Below the pieces are notes generated by a model. That model had not been told where the DNA came from. It saw only the letters and a list, made by a program, of their open reading frames with translations, and searched no databases. A stretch of DNA of 6,152 nt, taken from NCBI GenBank assembly GCA_043425375.1, contig JBHWQC010000119.1, positions 1 to 6,152 of the forward strand, given 5' to 3'. Both the position numbers and the translations under genes were made by a program. Of the stretch, positions 1-5,061 are shown in pieces (the stretch's first letter is position 1; every line of letters starts with the position of its first letter). This stretch comes from Atopostipes sp043425375 (GTDB taxonomy: Bacteria; Bacillota; Bacilli; Lactobacillales; Carnobacteriaceae_A).

Positions 1-1
1 T

Positions 2-760
2 ATCCGCCCGGACAGTGGAAAAGTGGAAATTGAAACAGAAGAGGGGCTATTGGATTACCGTTCAGAAAAGAATGAAGTCGAAATGCACAAAGAAATCGCG
101 TTTCTGCCTGAACTGGAGCATTTGTATATGGATTTGAGCGGCCGTGACCATTTGAATTACTATGCGAAATTGTGGACAGGCTCGACGGAAATGGTGGAAG
201 AAGTGATTGAACGGTTAGACATTTCTTCTTATGTAGATACCAGAGTCCGGACGTATTCATTGGGGATGCGGCAGCGGCTCGCATTTGCGATGATTTTGTG
301 TGCGGATACCTCTATCATGTTAATGGATGAAGTGATGAACGGTTTGGATCCGGACAATGTGACGTTAATTACTGAAATATTAATTGAGTTGAAAGAGAAA
401 AACAAAACGATTGTTATTGCTTCTCATTTATTGGACAATTTGGATATTTATGCCGACCGTGTCATGTTTATCAAAGATGGGAAAATTATTTTCAATAATC
501 GGGAAGAGACGACGGACTGGTCGGACCAGTACATCAAAGTCAACTTGTCTTCTGTTCAATTAAAGGTTATACAAGAGCGGTTCACATTGCCAAAAGGGGC
601 CAGAAGAATAAGTGGTCAGTTGTTTGTTATCCCTTTAGCGCCTTTGAGTCAAGACCAGTTCAACGATTTGCTGGCCTTATTTTTTGAAGAAGGTATCTAT
701 GATTTCTCTGTATCACAAATCGGAACAACTGAAAGATATGCAGAGTTTTATGAAAGTTAA
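2..760 (+). CDS. ABC transporter ATP-binding protein (5' truncated by window edge)
   Basis: ATPase subunit of an ABC transporter, expected on the inner face of the membrane powering a separate permease. The frame is open from base 2 and begins with IRPDSGKVEI, the stretch that normally follows Walker A, so roughly the first 40-50 residues including the P-loop lie upstream. Counting from the first codon: the Q-loop region FLPELEHLY is near 34-42 (no Gln, as is common in ABC-2 type ATPases), the signature YSLGMRQ at 85-91, Walker B SIMLMDE at 104-110, the D-loop GLDP just after, and the switch His in IASH near 142. About 90 further residues resemble the C-terminal extension of drug or lantibiotic-type ATPases. 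The GTG at 23 is internal, not the start. No permease follows: a lipoprotein gene begins 5 nt after the stop. The permease may lie upstream, or be lost. The substrate cannot be inferred. Confidence 0.9.
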   Translation: MRPDSGKVEIETEEGLLDYRSEKNEVEMHKEIAFLPELEHLYMDLSGRDHLNYYAKLWTGSTEMVEEVIERLDISSYVDTRVRTYSLGMRQRLAFAMILCADTSIMLMDEVMNGLDPDNVTLITEILIELKEKNKTIVIASHLLDNLDIYADRVMFIKDGKIIFNNREETTDWSDQYIKVNLSSVQLKVIQERFTLPKGARRISGQLFVIPLAPLSQDQFNDLLALFFEEGIYDFSVSQIGTTERYAEFYES

Positions 761-765
761 AAGTC

Positions 766-1224
766 ATGCTACTATGTCAGAATCGCTCATCCATAGAAAG
801 AAAAATGTATTTGAGTAATCAATTAAAAGTTGTTATTACGCTGTTAGTCGCAAGCCTGCTCTTACTCACCGGCTGTGCGATAGAAGAGGGCAGGAGCGGA
901 AATGATGAAGGGTTTGATAGCTTTAGTCTGAATTCTATCGATTTAAAATGGGAGGATACAGAGAACCCATCCTTTTATATCGTAGCACCAAACGAAGAAC
1001 CTGATAAAGTCATCTTTTACAAAAATGTCCTTGTGGAGGAAGCTGTTCAGGAGTCGGAAGAATTCCAATATGAGTTGGAAGAGGTTCTTGTTACAGACGA
1101 AGAAATCCTTATTCAATATGAGGGTCAGGAAGAGCGGTTCGAACGGTTGTCGCAGACAGTCGCTGAAAATGAAAATGGGGTACGGTACCAATATTTTGGA
1201 CCAGTAGAGGAAGAGGAAGAATGA
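766..1224 (+). CDS. Small acidic lipoprotein
   Basis: Predicted secreted lipoprotein, anchored to the outer face of the membrane. A hydrophobic segment (VVITLLVASLLLL) runs into the lipobox LTGC, whose Cys would be lipidated after signal peptidase II cleavage. The mature part of about 115 residues is strongly acidic and ends in a run of Glu; I do not recognise a family. The start is uncertain. ATG 766 gives a long, basic n-region. ATG 805 in the same frame gives a more usual 24-residue signal peptide and follows AGAAAG at 795-800, though neither site has a strong Shine-Dalgarno sequence. The gene lies 5 nt after the ABC ATPase gene and its TGA overlaps the ATG of the next gene, so the three are probably cotranscribed. 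A role as an accessory lipoprotein of the transporter is inference from position only. Confidence 0.72.
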   Translation: MLLCQNRSSIERKMYLSNQLKVVITLLVASLLLLTGCAIEEGRSGNDEGFDSFSLNSIDLKWEDTENPSFYIVAPNEEPDKVIFYKNVLVEEAVQESEEFQYELEEVLVTDEEILIQYEGQEERFERLSQTVAENENGVRYQYFGPVEEEEE

Positions 1225-1451
1225 CGAAAAAACAAGTCCTTGCTTACAGCATTTTAGGAGCCGTGACTGGAATAATCCTTCTACCTGGAGTATTCCAGTG
1301 GTTAGGCATCTGGCCTTCTTTTTCCCGTCTCTTATATTGGCTGCTGGGCGAGCCGACGCCAATTAATAAGGCGCTAATAGGTTTGGGTGCTGGTGTATTA
1401 CTGTACACCTTGGGAAGAAATTTTTACAAAAAATATAAAAATGCAAAATAA
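1221..1451 (+). CDS. Small two-helix membrane protein
   Basis: Hypothetical protein of 76 residues. Two hydrophobic segments are visible, roughly residues 8-28 (YSILGAVTGIILLPGVFQWL) and 51-66 (ALIGLGAGVLLYTLG), joined by a loop containing GEPTP. The C-terminus is basic (NFYKKYKNAK), suggesting both ends face the cytoplasm. The ATG overlaps the TGA of the lipoprotein gene as ATGA and is preceded by the purine-rich GAGGAAGAGGAAGA, which doubles as Shine-Dalgarno sequence and lipoprotein codons, so translation is probably coupled. It is the last gene of the run; its TAA lies at the foot of a strong terminator. I do not recognise a family. Membership of the same membrane complex as the ABC ATPase is only an inference. 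Confidence 0.7.
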   Translation: MTKKQVLAYSILGAVTGIILLPGVFQWLGIWPSFSRLLYWLLGEPTPINKALIGLGAGVLLYTLGRNFYKKYKNAK

Positions 1452-1498
1452 TAAAGAAAGTCGCAGCTTCTCATTAAACAGCTGCGGCTTTCTTTATT
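1450..1498. terminator. Bidirectional intrinsic terminator
   Basis: Arms 1450-1468 and 1480-1498 pair over 19 bp with a single G-U wobble, around an 11-nt loop. The core is GCAGCT/AGCTGC, flanked by an A-rich arm (AATAAAGAAAG) and a T-rich arm (CTTTCTTTATT), with more T following. Because of the A/T flanks it can act in both directions, serving the plus-strand run ending at 1451 and the minus-strand gene whose stop codon (1494-1496) lies inside the right arm. Confidence 0.88.
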
Positions 1499-1703
1499 TT
1501 TCTTTTTCTTTTGAGTTGATCTGTTCGTCTATGTAGGCTAACACACCAACTAAAAGCAGTAACAGTAAGTGGGTGACATGATGAGTGAGCAGTGGATAAT
1601 GTTCAGGATAAGGCCAGATCATGAAACGATAGAACAGAAAAACAAAAATACCTAACAAAGTAAATTTCTTTCGTTTAATATGCTCCATAGCATCAGTCGC
1701 CAT
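1494..1703 (-). CDS. Small membrane protein, downstream gene of a minus-strand pair
   Basis: Hypothetical protein of 69 residues or fewer, with two hydrophobic segments: FTLLGIFVFLFYRFMI after a basic HIKRKK, and HLLLLLLVGVLAYI, followed by a charged tail ending KEKEK. This suggests two membrane helices with both ends inside. Two starts are possible: ATG at 1703, overlapping the end of the upstream gene by 11 bp, or ATG at 1688 (MEHIKRKK), just after that gene's TGA at 1693-1695. Neither has a clear Shine-Dalgarno sequence, so translation probably depends on coupling to the upstream gene. The stop codon lies inside the shared bidirectional terminator. The family is not recognised. Confidence 0.62.
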   Translation of the reverse strand: MATDAMEHIKRKKFTLLGIFVFLFYRFMIWPYPEHYPLLTHHVTHLLLLLLVGVLAYIDEQINSKEKEK

Positions 1704-1869
1704 CTTCGTCTTGGCTGAATTCTAAATAGATCAAGATAGCCCCAGTCAGAAAAGAAACGATGGCTAAAAATAACAGTAACGGGTCATTGTAATCCATAAA
1801 GTAGAGATTATTGAGAATTAATGAGACAAAAGAAAAAAGAATAAATAAAGTACCTGAAATTAAAAACAT
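1693..1869 (-). CDS. Small two-helix membrane protein, first gene of minus-strand pair
   Basis: Hypothetical protein of 58 residues with hydrophobic segments near residues 2-20 (FLISGTLFILFSFVSLIL) and 33-50 (LLFLAIVSFLTGAILIYL), and an acidic tail ending QDEDGD. The start is chosen at ATG 1869, not the in-frame ATG at 1887: AGAAGGAG lies 7 nt upstream of 1869, whereas a start at 1887 would put that site inside the coding sequence. A sigma-A-like promoter lies about 50 bp upstream. It overlaps the next minus-strand gene, so the two likely form a translationally coupled operon and may work as a pair. No recognised family. It is divergent from the SDR gene. Confidence 0.65.
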   Translation of the reverse strand: MFLISGTLFILFSFVSLILNNLYFMDYNDPLLLFLAIVSFLTGAILIYLEFSQDEDGD

Positions 1870-1876
1870 AAGACGG

Positions 1877-1884
1877 CTCCTTCT
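1877..1884 (-). promoter_or_regulatory. Strong ribosome binding site that sets the start at 1869
   Basis: On the minus strand AGAAGGAG is followed by 7 nt and ATG at 1869. This near-ideal Shine-Dalgarno site fixes the start and argues against the longer frame from 1887. Confidence 0.75.
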
Positions 1885-1917
1885 CATAGTACATCATCGA
1901 ATAACTTAATTACTTTT

Positions 1918-1945
1918 ATTATATCGAAAGTCGAAAAACTATCAA
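1918..1945 (-). promoter_or_regulatory. Sigma-A-type promoter for the minus-strand membrane-protein pair
   Basis: On the minus strand TTGATA (1940-1945) and a perfect TATAAT (1918-1923) are separated by 16 bp. Transcription would begin near 1911, leaving a leader of about 40 nt that contains the AGAAGGAG site. No operator-like dyad is obvious at this promoter. Confidence 0.75.
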
Positions 1946-2008
1946 ATCAAATAATTAACCCCCTTTTTATAAAATAATCATCCAAAGGCCTATCTGTTTA
2001 AATTTCTC

Positions 2009-2028
2009 TTTACCTTTGTTAGGGTAAA
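2009..2028. promoter_or_regulatory. Operator-like dyad upstream of the SDR gene
   Basis: TTTACC (2009-2014) and GGTAAA (2023-2028) form a perfect 6-bp inverted repeat around 8 nt, 33 bp before the GTG start. A weak promoter reading is TTTACC as -35 with CATAAG (2031-2036) as -10 at 16 bp, so the dyad would overlap the -35 and spacer. No regulator gene adjoins it. A chance AT-rich dyad is possible. Confidence 0.35.
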
Positions 2029-2061
2029 AACATAAGAAAACTCTAGAAAGGGCGTGTTTTT

Positions 2062-2821
2062 GTGAGAAAGGAATTTGCTGGACGAGTAGTTGTGATTACA
2101 GGCGCGGCAAGCGGGATCGGTAAACAAACCGCTTTGGAATTTGCGAAGCAGGGGGCTAAGGTCAGCATTGGCGACGTCGATGAGGATGCCTGCCCAAAAG
2201 ACCGTTCAAGAAATTGAGGAGATAGGCGGTGAGGCGCTGTTTACGAAAACGGATGTGTCGTCGGCGGAGGAAGTCAAAAATCTAATTGATACGACGGTAG
2301 AGAAATTTGGCCGTTTGGATCATGCCTTCAACAACGCAGGGATGCTGAACGACCCGAATCGACTGGGTGATGTGCCAGTCGAGGAGTTTGACCAGGTGAT
2401 GGATATTGACTTGAAAGGTGTCTTTTTAGCGATGAAGTATGAGCTGCAGCATATGGAAGCAAACGGGGGCGGAACCATTGTTAACACAGCTTCTGTGGCT
2501 GGTTTAATCACCGATCCAGAGATGCCGCTGTATGTCGCGGCCAAACATGGGGTAGTTGGTTTGACCAAGTCGGCCGGTTTCGATTATGCAAAAGACAATA
2601 TTCGCGTGAACGCGGTAGCGCCGGGACTTGTGGAAACAGCGATGACGCAAGAGTGGAAAGAAGACCCGGAAAAATGGGAAGAAGTCGTCGGCAATGTGCC
2701 GCTGGGACGGCCGGCGGAGCTGGACGAAATTGCCAAAGTCGTCGTGTTCCTCTCGTCAGATGCCGCAAGCTTTATGAATGCCCACGTCTATCCTGTAGAT
2801 GGCGGACAAGTTTCGAGTTAA
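2062..2821 (+). pseudogene. NAD(P)-dependent short-chain dehydrogenase/reductase, frameshifted
   Basis: Classical SDR oxidoreductase, cytosolic, about 252 residues if repaired. The GTG at 2062 follows AGAAAGGG (2045-2052) by 9 nt. The first frame encodes the Rossmann start with TGAASGIG at residues 13-20 and Asp38 at the end of beta-2, favouring NAD(H). It then runs into a TGA at 2215-2217. The rest lies in the +1 frame: NNAG at 90-93, catalytic Ser144, the Tyr157-x3-Lys161 pair (YVAAK), and NAVAPG near 183-188, ending at TAA 2819. Removing one C from the run 2193-2195 joins both halves seamlessly. The usual tetrad Asn (in vNlkG) is Asp116 here (IDLKG). As written, the 51-residue first product lacks the catalytic site and the downstream frame lacks the nucleotide-binding motif, so no working enzyme is expected. 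Sequencing error is a real alternative. The substrate is unknown. Confidence 0.88.
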
Positions 2822-2864
2822 ATGGGCGTGTGGTGTGACGCATAGAAAATTCATTTTATAATAG

Positions 2865-2908
2865 AATGCCGAGAGGGTCGAGTAAAAGACGATGCTTTCG
2901 GTATTTTT
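2865..2908 (+). terminator. Intrinsic terminator after the SDR gene
   Basis: Left arm 2865-2880 pairs with 2890-2905 over about 16 positions with one G/G mismatch and a few G-U wobbles, around the loop AGTAAAAGA. The run TTTTT at 2904-2908 follows, with a second T6 shortly after. It lies about 45 bp past the SDR stop. Confidence 0.75.
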
Positions 2909-2939
2909 ATAGTTTTTTAATAAAAGGGTTTTCATCGTA

Positions 2940-2968
2940 TTGTATTTCACAAACAAATACAGTATGCT
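2940..2968 (+). promoter_or_regulatory. Promoter with an embedded operator dyad, for the SEC-C gene
   Basis: TTGTAT (2940-2945) and TATGCT (2963-2968) are spaced by exactly 17 bp, a plausible sigma-A promoter with four of six matches in each box. Within it TGTATTT (2941-2947) and AAATACA (2955-2961) form a perfect 7-bp inverted repeat around 7 nt, overlapping the -35 box and filling the spacer. A repressor bound there would block RNA polymerase. The regulator cannot be named. Confidence 0.5.
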
Positions 2969-2983
2969 TAACCTATTCTATTT

Positions 2984-2990
2984 AGAGGAG
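2984..2990 (+). promoter_or_regulatory. Ribosome binding site deciding the SEC-C gene start
   Basis: AGAGGAG is only 2 nt from the ATG at 2993 but 8 nt from the in-frame ATG at 2999. Normal spacing favours 2999, giving a protein that begins MELKIDYIC. Confidence 0.7.
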
Positions 2991-2998
2991 TAATGTTT

Positions 2999-3739
2999 AT
3001 GGAGCTGAAAATAGATTATATATGTTCTTTAGTTAATCTATATGGGCATGTTTCCCCTGAAAAAGTTTGTGAAGTATATAACCTGTTGAATCATGCGGAC
3101 GCGTCACCTTTTGATTTTGAAATATTGTTAACCAATCCAGAACAGAGGGTTGAGGATCGTTATGTGTATATTAAAGATGGAAAATTTATTGAAGAATCCC
3201 TCTATTTATTTCAAGAAAAATATGAGGAGCTCTGTGCACAGCAAGCGGACAAGCCACATTATGTGCCTGAAAAAGAAGAATTGATGGAGTACAAGGATTT
3301 GCATTATTGGGAGAAACCGCTGGAGTATGAAGAATTAGAAACGTATATTTCAACACACTTTTTCCCCAATCATGCAGACACGGCTAAAAATTTAGCGGAA
3401 GAGATTTTCTCTCACATAATGGCTAATCATTTCAAAGGCTGCTTACAAACTCTTGTCCATTACGAAGTGATTTTAGACGAAGAGAAAGCATTGGATCCTT
3501 TTTTAAATATCTTACAACGCCTAAACAACAACACGCGGATGCGCGCCCACAATGCCCATACGCCCATTGAAATCAGTCAATTAACCGGTGAGTCGGTGTA
3601 CATATTGCCGGATAAAGTTTTAGAAGACGGTGATGATTGCCACTGCGGCAGCAAAAAGACATACAAAGACTGCCATATGAAAGACGACGATAAGATTAGG
3701 CGTTTAAATGAATACCGCAGCGGTTTGAAAGAAGTGTAA
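2999..3739 (+). CDS. SEC-C motif (zinc-binding) domain protein
   Basis: Protein of 246 residues, soluble and probably cytosolic. The C-terminal CHCGSKKTYKDCH (residues 214-226) matches the SEC-C motif, a small zinc-binding module first seen at the C-terminus of SecA and found in many stand-alone bacterial proteins. Its last metal ligand is His instead of the second Cys of a CC pair, a known variant. The segment NNTRMRAHNAHTPIEI (about 180-195) resembles the region with a G/H-x-TP-x-E signature that often precedes SEC-C in bacillar proteins. The N-terminal 170 residues are acidic with mixed helix character and no catalytic motif I can identify. The start at 2999 is set by AGAGGAG 8 nt upstream. 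It is a single-gene unit: promoter and dyad at 2940-2968, terminator at 3797-3836. The function of this family is poorly defined. Confidence 0.82.
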   Translation: MELKIDYICSLVNLYGHVSPEKVCEVYNLLNHADASPFDFEILLTNPEQRVEDRYVYIKDGKFIEESLYLFQEKYEELCAQQADKPHYVPEKEELMEYKDLHYWEKPLEYEELETYISTHFFPNHADTAKNLAEEIFSHIMANHFKGCLQTLVHYEVILDEEKALDPFLNILQRLNNNTRMRAHNAHTPIEISQLTGESVYILPDKVLEDGDDCHCGSKKTYKDCHMKDDDKIRRLNEYRSGLKEV

Positions 3740-3796
3740 GAAGCAGAATGCAGCTGCTTCAAAATTCAGAAAAAATAGCTAAAGAAATTCAAGAAC

Positions 3797-3836
3797 GGTC
3801 TTTGATGAGTCCCCTCATCAAAGGCCTTTTATTTTT
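3797..3836 (+). terminator. Strong intrinsic terminator after the SEC-C gene
   Basis: Arms 3797-3809 (GGTCTTTGATGAG) and 3814-3826 (CTCATCAAAGGCC) pair over 13 bp with one G-U wobble and a TCCC loop, followed by TTTTATTTTT. It separates the SEC-C gene from the toxin-antitoxin locus and rules out the reading-frame extension upstream of 3907 as coding. Confidence 0.93.
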
Positions 3837-3850
3837 AGAAATTCTAATGA

Positions 3851-3889
3851 TTATCTGTATATACTTATCTATACTGTATATACAGATAA
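3851..3889. promoter_or_regulatory. Operator/promoter of the toxin-antitoxin locus: perfect 14-bp inverted repeat
   Basis: TTATCTGTATATAC (3851-3864) and its exact reverse complement (3876-3889) flank 11 nt. The dyad lies just after a terminator and 17 bp before the antitoxin GTG. This is where an AbrB/MazE-type antitoxin would be expected to bind for autoregulation. TATACT at 3870-3875, in the gap, is a candidate -10 box, but no convincing -35 is visible. Confidence 0.7.
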
Positions 3890-3906
3890 AGAGAGGAAGT
3901 GTTGAA

Positions 3907-4194
3907 GTGAGCGAAAAAGAAAATAAATACAACATTGAAATTGCAAAAAGTGATAAAAAGGCAAGTACAGCCGTCAATTCATTTAAAATAAGAAAGAGCG
4001 GAAATAGCAGTATAGTCACTGTTCCAAATGCAGTAAAAGAAACACTGAGAATAACGGATGGGGATGAGGTGCAATATGTGACTATTAAAGATGAAAAGGA
4101 TGAATCAAAGGTTGTAATGAAAAAAATGACGAATGAAAAAAATGAACAGAATGATATTGACGAAGAAGTTAAAGATTTATTAGTTCAAACTTGA
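3907..4194 (+). CDS. AbrB/SpoVT-fold antitoxin of a Doc toxin, C-terminal tail apparently frameshifted
   Basis: DNA-binding antitoxin expected to repress its own promoter and neutralise the downstream Doc toxin. GTG 3907 is chosen because AGAGAGGAAG (3890-3899) is well spaced before it and a terminator rules out earlier starts. Residues 26-60 (FKIRKSGNSS...IVTVPNAVKE...GDEV) match the swapped-hairpin AbrB/MazE/SpoVT domain. The rest is a highly charged linker. The frame ends at TGA 4192-4194 after LLVQT. The +1 frame from 4190 reads LEELDDILQALVEL and stops at 4232-4234, one base before the doc ATG; deleting one A from 4187-4189 joins them into a 108-residue protein. Such an acidic amphipathic tail is what binds the toxin in related antitoxins. 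As written, the DNA-binding half is whole and the toxin-binding tail is lost. The reading 3907-4234 may be the ancestral gene. Confidence 0.78.
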   Translation: MSEKENKYNIEIAKSDKKASTAVNSFKIRKSGNSSIVTVPNAVKETLRITDGDEVQYVTIKDEKDESKVVMKKMTNEKNEQNDIDEEVKDLLVQT

Positions 4195-4235
4195 GGAGCT
4201 TGATGACATTCTTCAAGCTTTAGTAGAGTTGTAAA

Positions 4236-4659
4236 ATGAAATATTTAACAGAGGAAAAAATAATTCAAATTAATGTAAAAGTGATTGAAAGATACCCTTC
4301 AGAATAAATTATTGGTGTAAGAGAACCTGGGGCATTAAGTATGTTAGTGAATGCTCCAAAAGAAATATTATTTAGTCAAGAATTATATCCAATAATTTAT
4401 GAAAAAGCAGCAATTTTAATGATTAATCTAGCTACAAAGCATGTTTTTCATAATGAAAATAAAAGAACAGCCATGGCTGCCATGCATTTATTCATGAAGC
4501 TGAATAATTATGAGACAAAGTGGGAATTCCAAGATGGTATTGATTTTGTCTTATGGGTGGATCAGGAACATGAAAAAAACCGCTGATTTTGAAAAGTATA
4601 AATTAGAAGTAGTCGAAAGAATCAAATCAAAGTACAAGAGAAAATCAACGGATAATTAA
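4236..4659 (+). pseudogene. doc: Doc-family (Fic fold) toxin, inactivated by a nonsense codon and a frameshift
   Basis: Remnant of a death-on-curing toxin. Active P1 Doc phosphorylates EF-Tu and stops translation. The frame from ATG 4236 reads MKYLTEEKIIQINVKVIERY, a typical Doc N-terminus, then meets TAA at 4305-4307 (codon 24, where related proteins often have Gln). The same frame resumes with IIGVREPGAL and holds the Fic/Doc motif HVFHNENKRTA (codons 69-79, bases 4440-4472). The usual small residue before NKR is Glu here. After DQEHEK an A7 run (4573-4579) shifts the frame: as written it ends NR at TGA 4584-4586, while the +1 frame continues TADFEKYKLEVVERIK and stops at TAA 4657-4659. Repaired length is about 140 residues, normal for the family. 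An ATG at 4341 could start an 81-residue fragment that keeps the motif but lacks the N-terminal part; activity is unlikely. Confidence 0.85.
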
Positions 4660-4679
4660 ACCTTATTTTAAACAAAACT

Positions 4680-4720
4680 GGTCTCTTTTTAACAGAAGAG
4701 ATCGATTTATATTTTTTTAT
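4680..4720 (+). terminator. Intrinsic terminator after the toxin-antitoxin locus
   Basis: GGTCTCTT (4680-4687) pairs with AAGAGATC (4696-4703), 8 bp with one G-U wobble and an 8-nt loop. A T-rich tract with a T7 run follows, about 20 bp after the ancestral doc stop codon. Confidence 0.65.
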
Positions 4721-4734
4721 TTTAAAAAAGATGA

Positions 4735-4933
4735 AGCTGTTGCGTTTTGTTAGAAAGCAATAGCTAAATATAAAAACTCTGCTGCCAAATTTGAAAACGC
4801 AACAATCAAATGATAAGTCCCTGTTACGTTATCTATGGATGCAACAATTAACTGGTTTTTAGCTATCGCATAACTTCCAAACGCAACAGCTATACATCCC
4901 AAGTCTGTTGCGAAAATCAGAAACGCAACGGAT
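4735..4933. repeat. Array 1: five degenerate 42-bp units, each with a GTTGCG-N11-CGCAAC dyad
   Basis: Units begin at 4739, 4781, 4823, 4865 and 4907, a constant 42-bp step. Left arms read GTTGCG, GCTGCC, GTTACG, ATCGCA and GTTGCG; right arms, 17 bp later, read AGCAAT, CGCAAC, TGCAAC, CGCAAC and CGCAAC. Unit 5 (4907-4929) is a perfect 6-bp dyad that extends by four more pairs, two of them wobbles. Unit 1 extends to AGCT/AGCT at 4735 and 4762. Units 2 and 4 are decayed. Most units end in CT just before the next left arm. There is no open frame of note on either strand. It could be DNA sites on one helix face (42 bp is four turns) or a chain of RNA hairpins. The function is unknown. Confidence 0.72.
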
Positions 4934-4957
4934 AGAAGCTAAGGATCAATAGATGAC

Positions 4958-4975
4958 CATTCGCTGACGCGAATG
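4958..4975. repeat. Isolated perfect hairpin between the two arrays
   Basis: CATTCGC (4958-4964) and GCGAATG (4969-4975) are perfect 7-bp arms around TGAC, followed by TTTTA. It could be a weak terminator; the T-run is short. It does not share the 11-nt gap of the flanking arrays. Confidence 0.5.
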
Positions 4976-5061
4976 TTTTAAAGAATTGAAAGTCCAAACC
5001 CAGAAAGTGAACCAACAAATAGATTACTACTAAAAAACGTCTGTCTATATACAAGAAACTA

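Noticed and set aside
943..1362. Minus-strand open frame opposite the lipoprotein and two-helix protein genes
   Set aside because: It lacks a ribosome binding site and crosses two plus-strand genes that overlap as ATGA and carry a lipobox and membrane segments.
1996..2027. Sigma-B promoter for the SDR gene (GTTTAA ... GGGTAA)
   Set aside because: The boxes look right but are 20 bp apart, whereas sigma-B promoters need roughly 12-15.
2320..2768. Minus-strand open frames across the SDR gene
   Set aside because: They are complements of a clearly conserved SDR coding frame, rich in Ser/Pro/Arg, with no recognisable protein or ribosome binding site.
3740..3760. Hairpin GAAGCAG/CTGCTTC right after the SEC-C stop as a terminator
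   Set aside because: Perfect 7-bp arms, but A-rich rather than T-rich sequence follows; the real terminator is at 3797-3836.
3748..3906. Upstream extension of the antitoxin frame to ATG 3748
   Set aside because: This stretch runs through a clear intrinsic terminator and the 14-bp operator dyad. GTG 3907 has a proper ribosome binding site.
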